64,000 nt of DNA from Luzula sylvatica (lineage: Eukaryota; Streptophyta; Magnoliopsida; Poales; Juncaceae). Below are positions 22,378 through 33,029 of the stretch, piece after piece. Both the position numbers and the translations under genes were made by a program. Where the stretch lies: the NCBI GenBank assembly GCA_946800325.1, contig OX326958.1:28994914-29058913 (forward strand), written 5' to 3'. The notes beneath the pieces were generated by a model. The model was not told where the DNA came from. It did not search any database and worked only from the letters and a program-made list of their open reading frames with translations. Within the stretch, counting starts at the first letter, position 1. Each line of letters starts with the position of its first letter.

Positions 22378-22892
22378 CCTCGGGCACTCTCTCTCGCACT
22401 GAAGGAGGCGAGAGGCGACTTCTCGGCGACTTCACTGGCGAGAGGCGATTTCACCGGAGCTGCGAGAGAGAGGCGATTTCACCGGAGAGAGAGAGAGAGG
22501 CGAGAGTGGCGAGAAAGAGTGGCGAGAGAGAGGCGATTTCTGGCGAGAAAGACTGGCGAGAGAGTGGCGAGAGTGGCGAGAGTGGCGCGAAAGACTGGCG
22601 AGAGTGGCGAGAGAGAGGCGATTTCACCGGAGCTGGCGAGTGGCGAGAGAGAGAGAGCTGCCAGAGAGAGAGTGGCAAGAACAAACAATGGTTCGTAGAG
22701 AAGGAAGTTGAAGCAGAGAGAGAGCTGCCAGAGAGAGAGTAGGGACTGAGTGAGGAGGAGCAAAGCATCTAGAAGTTAACGATTTAGGAAGGAAGTTGAA
22801 GCGGCAAGATGGGTGTGGGTTCGTAGAGAAGGCAAGAAGCCATGCGAGAGAGAGAGGTGAGAGCTTCCTTCGCCTTCGTCAATGGAGCTGTG

Positions 22893-22926
<34 letters not shown>

Positions 22927-23233
22927 GGGGTTAATGGTAACGGGTTAATGGTTAAGGTTTTAATATTGAGTTAGAGTTTAGTGATGTATAAATAATAGAT
23001 TAATGGATCTGAATTTTATAATATAAATTTTGCCACGTCATTAACAAAATCATCAAAAATTGCCACGTCATCGTTGCCACGTCATCACTTAACTGCTGAC
23101 TGTGAACTTAACTGATGGAGGGGGCAAAAGTGAGCAAAAATGAGAGTTCAGGGGGCAAAATGAACAAAATTAGAGTTTGGGGGGCAAGTTGCATTTTTTT
23201 GAACACTTCGGGGGGCAAAAGTGAGCTTTTTTC
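21839..23233. mobile_element. Long-TIR MULE-like element, 1395 bp, 9-bp target duplication
   Basis: Inverted repeats of about 230 bp span 21839-22070 and 23005-23233. The outer ends are GAAAAAAAGCTCACTTTTG and its complement. TATTATTAA flanks both sides (21830-21838 and 23234-23242). The terminal repeats carry TGACGTGGCAA words, which resemble G-box or ACGT cores. The interior has no transposase. It is made of CT runs (about 22251-22290 and 22309-22373), GAGAGTGGCGAGAGA-like minisatellite and a further GA run near 22895-22925. It lies 200 bp downstream of the phosphatase-like gene. Confidence 0.9.
22251..22373. repeat. (CT)n microsatellites inside the MULE-like element
   Basis: Two long CT tracts are separated by an AGCACAAAAGGAGGCGACTC-like spacer that recurs at both tract ends. 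They give false RERERE frames on the minus strand. Confidence 0.9.
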
Positions 23234-23411
23234 TATTATTAATTAAAGAATCCGATTATGAAATAAATTTGGAAGTCCTTAATTGTAAGCTTCGTAAATA
23301 AAATTAATTTATCTAATATCTGAATAGTGGCATTTCATTAAAACATGTATCGAGTTGCCTTTCCGATTCCATGGACTCATGACAGTGGCCAAGTTAACAT
23401 GCGGGCAAGTT

Positions 23412-23650
23412 TAGGGTAGAATGCATCTTCTAGTGATCAATTGTATTCGAGATTTGATAGCAAATGGGTCAAATATTGCTAAACGAGAAAAAACCATGGA
23501 CTTAATGTGAAGTCGGCCTATTAGCCAAGTCGTTAATTATCTTGTAAATTTGTAAATGGGATTGTACTTTTATTTTTTATATTTTTATTTTTTGGTTCAA
23601 TGAAAAATGATCGGATCGGTCGCGTATCGCGCTTGCCGTTCCTTCAAAAA
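23412..23650 (+). mobile_element. Short retroposed insert with 16-bp target duplication
   Basis: AACATGCGGGCAAGTT occurs at 23396-23411 and again at 23651-23666. Between the copies lies 239 bp ending in a short A run after a GGTTCAATGAAA word. This is the signature of target-primed reverse transcription. I recognise no protein or tRNA-like box in it, so it is probably a 5'-truncated LINE end. A retroposed transcript end is also possible. Confidence 0.8.
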
Positions 23651-24059
23651 AACATGCGGGCAAGTTGTACTTGGCCGGCGTGAAGGCTAATTTCACCCTG
23701 ATGAGTCATATTTCTAGGTTTTGACTAGAAGTCTACACGGCAACTTAATTTGACTGTCACATGTATTTCTAGATGCAAATCTAGATTAAAAAAAATCTAA
23801 GTACCTATCATTATTGGATTTAAATAGGTAACGGGACACTATATATATATGATCTTGTTGTCATCGGGACCGGTCTTGGGCTTTGGCATAGCCTCTAAAA
23901 ATGAAGGCCTTCAATTTATTTTAATAATCTTAGTCCATAATCCATATATAGCCTACATATATTTAGAAGGCCCAAGTTTATATTAAGAAGGAAATCATGT
24001 TCAATATTTTAGTTCCTAATCATTCATGTGACATGTCATGTCCGAATCTGATTGTTAAA

Positions 24060-24390
24060 GAGCCCTTCTACAGTGCCCCTCCCTTTCATTTCACCCAAAT
24101 TGTTTCGTGACGATGTTCTCAATTAAAATTTGGTAAAAAATGTTTCCAATTTGCATCCCAAATTTTTTTCAATGTACAATGCAATTAAAAATTCAATTAA
24201 TCAACTTTTAATTAAATTAATTAATGATCTAATGAATTAAATTTCAATTAAAATAATCAAATTAAAATTACAAAATTAATTGGAAGAACATTAGGATGCA
24301 ATTTGAGGACACTTTTCACCCAATTTTAATTTGTGACGACATCTAGAAGCTAAAAGTTGGATGAAATTGAGGGACATAGTATAATTTTCC
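24060..24390. mobile_element. MULE-like MITE, 331 bp, 9-bp target duplication
   Basis: ATTGTTAAA is present at 24051-24059 and 24391-24399. The ends share an imperfect inverted repeat: TACAGTGCCCCTC...TTTCAT on the left and TACTATGTCCCTC...TTTCAT on the reversed right. The interior repeats CACCCAA...TTTGGGTG-type words. No open frame is seen. Confidence 0.75.
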
Positions 24391-25068
24391 ATTGTTAAAT
24401 TAGGAAGTAAGATGCAGTATTTTATGTAATTATTTTTATTTTATTTTTTTATTTGTTAACAAATTATTTTCAGCATTATTTTACTAATATTCAAGTAAGG
24501 TGCATTATTTTTGTTTATTAACATTATAATGTTTCTCATTTAAAAGACATTTTATAAAATACTATAGTATCAAAAAAAATTGGATATTGTTACTTTAAAA
24601 AATTTTATAAGAGATTTATATACTAAATTAAAGGCCTCATCCAATTTTCTGTCAAATATCTCGGAAACTACAGAACCGGCCTGGTTGTCATGATCAATTG
24701 TTATCCAACCCAACTTTTTGTCGCACAAATTTGTCCTTAAAAATATGTTCTGAAATGGATATACTGAAAAAGATGTATATACTGTAAATCAATATAATCA
24801 AAGGATATACTAAATTAATTAAGTATTTAGCCCACATCCTACTCCTTTTCAACTTTTTTGAGCACTGTGTAACCTATAATTGAGTGGGTCTATAATCTGC
24901 ATATGCAACCTAGTACGAATTTTGCAAAAAAGAAGAATATAATTAAGGGCTTAGATTAAGATTATTAATACTATTATATAGTCAGTTATATATACTGGAG
25001 AGATATTTTGCACTTGGAAAATTGTGAAAAGGGGACCAATATGTAAAGATGGCATGGCCCTTATTAGG

Positions 25069-25228
25069 GCAATGCTACAACCACTCCCTCCTTCACTCCC
25101 ATTTTCACTCCCTCAAGCCATTGACAGGTGGGACCCACATGCTATTTTATAAAAATCAATGCATGTGGGACCCACAAACCATTCATTTCATGTGAGAGGG
25201 AGGGAGGGAGGGAGGGAAGGAGGGAGTG
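25069..25228. mobile_element. Hairpin MITE with GTGGGACCCAC arms
   Basis: CCACTCCCTCC at 25081 pairs with GGAGGGAGTGG at 25219. Inner arms TGTGGGACCCACA and GGTGGGACCCACA face each other across a short AT core. CCTTATTA occurs on both sides, but the outer GGGCAATGCTACAA is present only on the left, so the right end looks trimmed. Confidence 0.6.
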
Positions 25229-25289
25229 GCCTTATTAATTGGCATGCATGACACACCAAAGTAAATGATATTGGCCTAATTGGCCTGTG

Positions 25290-25295
<6 letters not shown>

Positions 25296-25336
<41 letters not shown>
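25296..25336. repeat. (TA)n tract 1
   Basis: About 20 AT units following GCGCGC. It is the left boundary of the series of elements described next. Confidence 0.95.
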
Positions 25337-25338
<2 letters not shown>

Positions 25339-25578
25339 TCAAAAGAATCCACACAAAAAAAAAAATCTAAGAACCAAAATATACCATTGAAATTAGCAAA
25401 ATATATTTTTGTACGTAGCAAAATATACTGTTCAAAATATATTATTTTATTCTTAATTATAATCATGCTAACATGTTGTGTTCAACAGTATATTTTGTTC
25501 ATTTAATATCTTTTGCTAATTTCATTAGTATATTTTTCCTGCGTGGATTCATTTTGGATTTTTTTTTTATTCTCCTTA

Positions 25579-25579
<1 letters not shown>
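25337..25579. mobile_element. Fold-back unit between (TA)n tracts
   Basis: The left arm (GAATCCACAC, A run, ATTGAAATTAGCAAAATAT) pairs imperfectly with the reversed right arm (GAATCCACGC, A run, ATGAAATTAGCAAAAGAT). Both outer edges go straight into TA repeats. No coding sequence. Confidence 0.5.

Positions 25580-25672
<93 letters not shown>
25580..25672. repeat. (TA)n tract 2
   Basis: About 46 perfect AT units, the longest pure dinucleotide run in the window. Confidence 0.97.
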
Positions 25673-25674
<2 letters not shown>

Positions 25675-26201
25675 GCTAGGCAATGGCCAACACGGGCCAA
25701 CAACGCTTAGTTCGCAAAATCCATACATGAAAATTAAATTATAACCGTATATATGTGATCTAACAAAATCGATAACATGTTGTAGAATAAATTTTGTTTC
25801 ATTTGCATTTTTCTATCTAACAAAATCGATAAACTGTTTTCACAACCGTCTATATGATTTATAGATTTATAGATTTTCATGAAGAGAAATTCGAAACCTA
25901 GTAAAAATTCATCCTTAGCCTATCTATATGATTTAAAATATATCCGGAAAAAAAAAATCGAATTTCAAAATTTATTTAATCATGATTCATGTTGTAATAT
26001 TTTCGACCGTTAATTTTCTTTAAGTATTATGATTAGTATGATAGAAATTTTTATTTTTCATGAAATTGAATCTACAACATTCTCAAGTAATATAAATCAT
26101 ATCTATACGGTTAAAATTCGATTTTCATGTTTAGATTTAGTGAAATAAGTGGTGTTGGGCGACGTTGGCCAAACAAGAGTGTTGGCCATTGATCCTACCC
26201 C
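25673..26201. mobile_element. TA-tract-bounded inverted-repeat element, copy 1
   Basis: The left end GGGCTAGGCAATGGCCAACA pairs with the reversed right end GGGGTAGGATCAATGGCCAA. It matches the neighbour at 26217-26759 along its length (ACAACGCTTA, TAACAAAA, TTTTCACAACCGTC, TTTATTT..CATGATTCATGT). No frame of use. It is flanked on both sides by TA repeats rather than by a unique target duplication. Confidence 0.72.
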
Positions 26202-26216
26202 ATATATATATATATA

Positions 26217-26757
26217 GGGCTAGGCTCAATAGCCAACATCCTTACTTGGCCAACATTGGCCAACAACGCTTAATTTTCAAAATATATAGATAAAAAATTA
26301 AATCTTAACCGTATAGATGTGATATATATCATCTAGATATGTTGTAAAATAAATTTTGTATCATTTGAATTTTTCGATCTAACAAAACAAATAGCAAATT
26401 TTCACAACCGTCCATTTCGGTAAAATTTTAGATTTCCATGAAGAAAAACTTGAAACATAGTAAAATTTTATCATAACCATATCTATATAACTTAAATGAA
26501 ATCCAATGCAAAAAATTCGAATTTTGAAATTTATTTCATGACGAATCATGTCGTAAATGTTATTGACCGTTAATATTTTTACGTATCATGATGAATATGA
26601 TAGATTTTTTTATTTTTCATAAAATTGAATATATAACATTCTCAAGTGATATTGATTACATCGATACGGTTCAAATTTAATTTTCATTCCTAGATTGTGA
26701 GAAATAATCGTTGTTGGCCGCGTTGGCCAAACAAGAATGTTGGCCATTGAGTCTAGC

Positions 26758-26759
<2 letters not shown>
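26217..26759. mobile_element. TA-tract-bounded inverted-repeat element, copy 2
   Basis: GGGCTAGGCTCAATAGCCAA at the left pairs with the reversed right end GGGCTAGACTCAATGGCCAA over about 38 bp with few mismatches. A 15-bp TA tract separates it from copy 1 and a 38-bp tract follows. It resembles the behaviour of rice Micron elements, which sit in TA microsatellites. A family match would need a search. Confidence 0.75.

Positions 26760-26797
<38 letters not shown>
26760..26797. repeat. (TA)n tract 3
   Basis: About 19 AT units closing the series of TA-bounded elements. Confidence 0.95.
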
Positions 26798-26799
<2 letters not shown>

Positions 26800-26829
26800 A
26801 CCTTCTTTTCACAATGCATACAAGCATAG

Positions 26830-27465
26830 TTGTCTTGGACGTAGAATCTTAATTTGGTAGAATCTCGATTCAATACGTAAAATCTGGTAGAATCTTTTAT
26901 ATTTACGATTTTACGATTCAATTATCATGACTCACAAAATATTTATTTTAATGACAATTATGACCCCATATCTAATTAAGTAACTTGAAATATAAAATAA
27001 AATATTGACATATTGCAATATAAGGTACTATTGGAGGAATAAATAACTTTTTTTCACAGATCTTTATTTTATGTTTACTTGACTTATTTTTGTGTATATT
27101 ATTTGTTTTATTTTATCTTAGTTTTATTAAACCGGATTTGAATTTAGAATAATATTGTACTATTTTGATTAAGCCTTAATATTTTGATTGGTGGTGATTA
27201 ACATTTGCATAGCTACGGACAATTCATTTTTTGTTGTATATTTATAATGTATTGTTTATGATTACACTGATTAAAATGAACAAAATATACTCCATCAATT
27301 AAGTTATATCCTTTTATTTATAAAAATTGTGTTCGTTAGATTAGTTTTCTAGTTAATATTCATTTGTCATAGAATCTTACGATTCAAAATACGATTTTAC
27401 GATCCGATTCGATTCTATCCCAAAACGATTCAAGATAGAATTCCGATTCTGACAAGAGGTCATTT
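26830..27465. repeat. Candidate degraded TIR element with ACGATTTTA words
   Basis: Words GTAGAATC, ACGATTTTACGATT and AGAATC crowd the left 120 bp and recur near the right end (TACGATTTTACGATCCGATTC, CGATTC, AGAATTCCGATTC). A hAT-type element is possible. No clean termini or target duplication were found. Confidence 0.3.
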
Positions 27466-27492
27466 ACTAGGCCCCCCAGATTCCCCCAGACA

Positions 27493-27698
27493 TCCTCGAT
27501 CTGGGGGATTAGTGCTTAATCCAAATATTAAATAACACAAACTTTCTCAATTAGTGATTAATTATTATTTAATTAAGGTACATGTAGATTAACCATTAAT
27601 AATTAATATTTATTAATGGTTAATAGAGTGAGTTAGTGGTTAATACAGTGGGTTAATAGAGTGGATTAATTGGTAATCCCCCCCATATCGAGGATGAA
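27493..27698. mobile_element. Small TIR MITE, about 205 bp
   Basis: CATCCTCGATCTGGGGGATTA at the left pairs with TAATCCCCCCCATATCGAGGATG at the right, and the interior is full of GGTTAAT and ATTAACC words that fold back. The target duplication is not clear. Confidence 0.65.
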
Positions 27699-27699
27699 A

Positions 27700-28166
27700 A
27701 AGTGGGTTTGACGGGCACGGTATAATTTCCCTTCGGACAACCTTGCATACAAGAAGTTCATCCAAACCCTTTTTTAGCCACAAGATCCAGATATGATTCA
27801 TAAAATTTGAAAAGATAATACCCTTATTTAAAAATGTAGAGATTTCCAAATTTGAAAATGATCTCTATATTATTGAAAAATGTCGGATTATTTTGCAATT
27901 AAAATTGATTAGCAAAGAGACACATATCACAATCAAGATACCAAATTCATGTTCTATTAATGGCCATGTTCACGATTTGCCATATTTTACAACAGTTCCA
28001 TGAGAACTAACTCTACAAGCTGGGCCCTTCGATGATTCTCTCTGTCTCATATATTTACATAAATTTTATAAGTGACGAAATGCTCAAATTTTGTACATCT
28101 TTAAATTTACATTAATTTTATAAGTGACAAAATGTTCAAATTTTGTACATATTTAATTTTCTGGGG

Positions 28167-28197
<31 letters not shown>

Positions 28198-28796
28198 AGA
28201 TTAATTGATCAGTGATCTTTATTATATGTAACATTGCCACAAAGAGATGTAAATTATTAATAAAAAAAAACAAAGAGATGAAATTATATGAATTTTTTTT
28301 TTGGGCAATAATGTTTTATATGAAATCATAAAATTAAAACTTTTAAGGGATATCGTAATTGCGGTATGAAGAAACTTTCAACTATAAGGCTAGATAAACT
28401 CAAAATATTTTAAATCGCAAAATTGGAACTGTTTTTTTTTTCTTTCTGTTTTTTCCAAGAATTATATAGAAGACACAGATAAACACGAAACACTTTTAAC
28501 TCACTTCAATTTATTTAACAACATAAATCACAAAAGCGCACAATATTCTCGTACAATACAGGAAAGCAAACTCGAAAAAAAATATACCAAGTGCACAAAA
28601 TATATATACAATCGTCGACCTCAAAAATAAATCACCCTATTTAAGCTCACCCAATTTTTTCGTTTCCTTTTTCCACTTTGATCCTTATACGATCTTATCT
28701 CAAGTACTAACAAAACATTGAAACAACAAAATAGTTTTAATGATCCTTAAACATCGTTTTGTAATACGAATGATCATTTTAATTATCATGAAATAC
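27700..28796. other. No gene; short (GT)n tract
   Basis: AT-rich sequence downstream of the TCP gene stop. A GT repeat of about 14 units lies at 28166-28193. Near 28080 and 28120 the phrase TTTATAAGTGACRAAATG...TTTTGTACAT is duplicated about 60 bp apart. The part next to 28796 is probably the 3' UTR of the TCP gene. Confidence 0.6.
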
Positions 28797-29600
28797 CTAA
28801 TTTCCAAGTTCTTGGTCTTGAGTTCTTTGATTTTTGAAATCTTGATTTCTTTGTGAAATGTTCGGCAAAGTCGACGTATAAAAATGGTTGTAATGCTTCC
28901 AATCAAAATTTGTACTCTCCGAATTGATAGGATTATAAGCCACCTCTTGAGAAGAATGGTTTCCCAAATAGTGCATGTAAGCATTCATAGAATCCTGATA
29001 ATTGTATGGAGTTTGCGATATAGAATTATTAGGCATGATAAAACTTTGATTTTGTTCCAAATTTGTTTTACTGCAACTAGCTTGATCCCCATTCGTCATC
29101 TGCTTCATGGCTTCTTTCGAGTTCCAATCCAGTGAATTCCCTACAGAAGTCTCTTTCACCATAGCCGCGTTTACCGTGTTGGATTGTAAGTATCTCTCTT
29201 GAACCCTATTAATGTTATCAGATATGTTACTCGAGGGATTAACGAATTGTGGAAACGGAAACAAACTTCCGGGAGGAACTTGGAGAGGTGGAAGCTTGTC
29301 GATTTCATGTTGCGCTGCATTTATAAGCCAATCAACAACCTTGCTTGGTTGATTAAACCCTAGTTTATCTTGGAGATCATATAATTGAATGGCGGTTTGT
29401 ACAGATAGTCTCACGCGTCGATCTCTCAATCCTCTTACAGTAGTTACCTTGCTGTGTCTGTCTTTTCCCCCAAATGCGCGTGACACTCGCACAATTCTGG
29501 GGTTTTTTAGACCAGACCATGTTGAATAGAAATTTGTTGGTTGCTTATTGTTGCCTTCTTCTTTGTTTGAACAACCTAATTCGTTTGAATTGTTTATCAT
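28797..29600 (-). CDS. CIN-type TCP transcription factor (TCP5/13/17-like)
   Basis: An intronless 267-aa frame. The TCP bHLH-like domain spans residues 46-104: [20 protein letters not shown], then a helix with [10 protein letters not shown], then [13 protein letters not shown]. The domain lacks the extra residues of class I basic regions, so it is class II. The IDKLPPL motif and a [11 protein letters not shown] segment fit the TCP5/13/17 branch that restrains cell proliferation and controls leaf and petal growth. No miR319-type target sequence was seen, which also fits that branch. The C-terminal half is Asn/Ser-rich. Two in-domain changes (VTTV for VCTL-like, SVQT for SVPT-like) look tolerable. 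It stands alone between transposon-rich stretches. Confidence 0.92.
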   Translation of the reverse strand: MINNSNELGCSNKEEGNNKQPTNFYSTWSGLKNPRIVRVSRAFGGKDRHSKVTTVRGLRDRRVRLSVQTAIQLYDLQDKLGFNQPSKVVDWLINAAQHEIDKLPPLQVPPGSLFPFPQFVNPSSNISDNINRVQERYLQSNTVNAAMVKETSVGNSLDWNSKEAMKQMTNGDQASCSKTNLEQNQSFIMPNNSISQTPYNYQDSMNAYMHYLGNHSSQEVAYNPINSESTNFDWKHYNHFYTSTLPNISQRNQDFKNQRTQDQELGN

Positions 29601-29908
29601 CTTTTCAATTCATAGTATGCCTGGAAGATTGAAAGAAGGTTGAATTAGCGGTTAAAATAGCATTCGTTAGAACGGATAAAAACATTAAATTGAAAAATAA
29701 TCTGCATGAAATGGAAAATCTAGAGCGAGAAAGAACAAAAAAAAAAGGTAAGGACAGTAGAGAGAGAGACATTAAAAGGGGCGAGAGAAAGTAATATAAA
29801 AGAATTAAAGCAAAGCGAGGCTGATCTAAGTTAGTTACCACAAGTGTGGAACAAAGTAAAATTAAGCAAAACATATAACAAAGACACAAAATACTTATTT
29901 CGTTGGAC

Positions 29909-29921
29909 CTTTATATATACG
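29909..29921 (-). promoter_or_regulatory. Candidate TATA box of the TCP gene
   Basis: The minus strand reads CGTATATATAAAG about 310 bp upstream of the TCP ATG. This would place the start site near 29880 and give a leader of about 280 nt. Other AT-rich words nearby make this tentative. Confidence 0.4.
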
Positions 29922-29929
29922 AATTAATA

Positions 29930-31270
29930 AAAGGGAAGATTATACAGACTTACATATATTAGATGCAAAAATATCCTCCAATCTTCTATCAGGGCTTCTT
30001 GCTAATTTGATGCTTCAAACAAAGCAAATGAGCAGAGAGAGATCAAAATCTAGCATCTGCTAGCCATGGTATTTAATCTCTCAAAAATATTTTTCTTTTT
30101 GGAGAATTTTTTTTAATAGATTTGCAGCTTTTGCTTTCAATGGAGGGTCGTGCTTCTTGAGAAAGAAAAAAGGGTGTGCTATATAGATCTGCCCAAACCC
30201 TAGAAAGGGATAAAGGCACCACTAATACATGACTGTATGGTGCATATATATTCCCACCAAACTGGTGTATTAACTAGTTGTCAATTCGATTTTGCCCCAT
30301 TTCCATGACATCTCTATCACAAGGGTAAATTGGTCATACACTATGCTAGATATTTTATGTTCTAGTATATAATTATTTGATCGACTAATGTACTTCATGA
30401 ATGTGCATTCATACACGTCATAAATATAAACACGACACGTGACATTCCATGTACACTTCATGTGCACTTCATATGTATTTCATGGATGTGTACTCCATTA
30501 TGAACGTCACGTGTCGTTTTTTTTATTGATGACGTGCACATGTGAGTGCACACCCATGGAGTGCACGGGTTTTTCTCTATAATTATATACACTTCTGAAA
30601 TACCGATTAGTTATATATTCCAAGGGTAAAAGAACCCGTTGTCTGGAGTACATGTACATCTAGTAAATATCGATTCTACTTCATTATTTCGGTATAGCAA
30701 CCATTTTACTGTCATCTCAAGATGGAAAAAAAAAATTAAGGTTTATAAGTGGTGATCACAAAGAATATATAGGTCTGGCTTTTTGTTTGTTCCTTCAAGA
30801 TATTATGATGCTAAACTAAACCCTAAAACCTAAAAGAATATTTCAGAAGAAAAGAATGGCATTCTTTAAACACTGAATATATGATTTTGATTAGCACTGT
30901 ATATATGTTGGTTGGTTGGTTTAAAGCATTTGTTGAGTACTTACATAAAGTTTCACTTAAATTAATTGATAACATGTAAATTTTAAAGTGTATCCTGCAA
31001 ATGTAGCAAGTTGTACAATGGAGTTATGAGTAATAGTACATGGTATTGAAAGATAGAGGGGTCAATATATGCGTAGAGAGACTAGGCTAGGGACCAAACT
31101 CATGAACCTCTTTTAAGTGACCCACTGATCATCTCCTTGGACCACAAATTATACGCAATTTATCGATCGATCACGCTCTCTTGCAAGTTGATCGAATTCA
31201 GATAATGTAGCATTGCTATCATATCAAGGCATATGTGTATTGAATTGCAAGTTAATTAATACAAAAGTAT
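29930..31270. other. Upstream region of the TCP gene, no gene seen
   Basis: From 30400 to 30580 the words TTCATGTGCACTTCAT, CACGTCA, ACGTGACATTCCATG and GTGCACATG recur, including ACGTG cores. No open frame deserves a call. Confidence 0.5.
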
Positions 31271-31281
31271 TTCATGACTAG

Positions 31282-31423
31282 TCAATGGGCCCATAATATA
31301 GTTGGTTGAGTGTGAGACACAAAAAATCATATGTTGTGAGAGATTTTGTATTCAAGTTTCATTGACATCAATGGATAGATGAACATAAGAACCTTCCTCA
31401 TTTATTATAAAAAAAAAAAAAAA
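31282..31423 (+). mobile_element. tRNA-like SINE with target duplication
   Basis: An 11-bp duplication TTCATGACTAG lies at 31271-31281 and 31424-31434. The 142-bp insert holds an A-box-like TAGTTGGTTGAGTGTGAGA, then ACACAAAAAATCATATG, a weak B-box (TATTCAAGTTTC) and a 15-nt A tail. The same body recurs in reverse at 37925-38045 with a better B-box, which supports a SINE family. Confidence 0.78.
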
Positions 31424-31434
31424 TTCATGACTAG

Positions 31435-33020
31435 ATCTTCCGTTCGAGAGAAAGTATATCGAAAACGATATTTTGAAGAATAAAAATCGTTTAGGTAGAA
31501 TATATTGCAAGAGAAAGAGACACTGCAGTTCCATATCTTTTTTTATTATTATTTCAAGCAATTTAAATTAGGCGACTTAATTTTTCGGCTCGTCAATCTT
31601 ACGCTTGATAATAAACTTCAAGCAGGTAAAATATTTATGATATTTTTTTGAAAATATGAATTCGTTGGTACTTTGTATTACTTCCTACCTAAGAGAACAA
31701 AAACAAGTAGATAAGGCTACCCCTAGTACTGTTGTGCACGAAAGGCAAAGATTTCTTGTATATTTAGATTTTCTTTTCTACTTTCAGAATCCATCGAATG
31801 GAAATGTAGGGTCTCAGTCTGTCGTATGATCTAAATAAAATGCAAGTCATGTATTTTTCTTTTTCTTTTTTTGGTAAGTTCGTAACTTTATTTACCACTA
31901 GTTCCACATTAGATATAATTAAGCTATACTTATTCCTGAAATATTGAAGCAAAAGATTTAGAGACATAGAAACATTCTTTTTCCTTCCTGTCACTTGTGA
32001 GTTGTATCCAATTATTATTACATCTCTCTCTCTCTCTCTCTGAAAATTCTGAGCCAAGGTCATGTGTTGCTTTCATTGCTTGAATGACACACAGTACCTT
32101 TTAGGTTTCTTTATTTTTTTACATATATAGAGTTTTAGGGTTTTCACATGTCAATGGCATGCAAATCATGGTCCTAATATTCATCTGTGCACGAGAGAGA
32201 GGGGGAGAGAGAGGGAGAGACAGGTCAGGAATGGCAAGGCGAACAGGCTTTGGGTTAAAAGAAAATGGTCCCAAATTAAAGCAAATTTGTTGATTTGTGA
32301 CCAACTTATTATTATGCTATATTTGGCCTCACCTCATATTTTTTATATATTACTAGGTGATAAATGAAATATTGTTTTACTCTAGGTTAACTGTATAACT
32401 AGTATTAACTCTATATGGCAAATGCATGAGAATAATTAGGAGATCAATTGATTTAGGAAAATGTTGGACATATCCTCAGTTCTCCCCTCACATCCTTGAT
32501 GACGTGGAGATGATTTAACACCTTAAAAATTAATATTTTAATTCATGATTTAACATTTTAATTGTATGTTCGATCATAAATTAAGATAATTAAATTATAA
32601 ATTAAGATGTTAAATTATGTTTTTTTTTGTTAATTTTGAAGATGTTAAATCATATTCACGTTATCAAAGATATGTGTACACACACATCACTACTCATTGA
32701 TTTATAGTTATTCTAAGCTATATATATTGAACAAAAGCACCCGAAAAGTTTGAATGGGCCAATATAAGCAAGAATATTACCAACAAAAAAATATTATGGG
32801 CCTTAGTGAATTATACTTGATCAGATCCATTTCATGACTCTGAGCCCATTCATCTTAATTTGGTACGTCTCTCACAAAACAAATAACACTGTTTATATAT
32901 AAAGACATTAAAAGACATAAAAAAATAACTTATATGTGATATGTCTACCTATTTATTTCGTTTTTATAAAAAGATAGACAAAACAAGTTATTTAAAAGTA
33001 TATTATCGAATTAACGATCT
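31435..33020. other. No gene seen
   Basis: AT-rich with short poly-T and (CT)n stretches (about 32023-32041) and a GAGAGAGAGGGGGAGAG purine tract near 32191-32221. No domain-bearing frame. Confidence 0.5.
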
Positions 33021-33029
33021 TTGAAGAGT

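Noticed and set aside
22181..22768. Arg/Glu and Ser/Leu repeat frames
   Set aside because: They are translations of (CT)n and (GA)n tracts inside the MULE-like element.
25473..25710. Ile/Tyr repeat frames on both strands
   Set aside because: They are translations of the (TA)n microsatellite.
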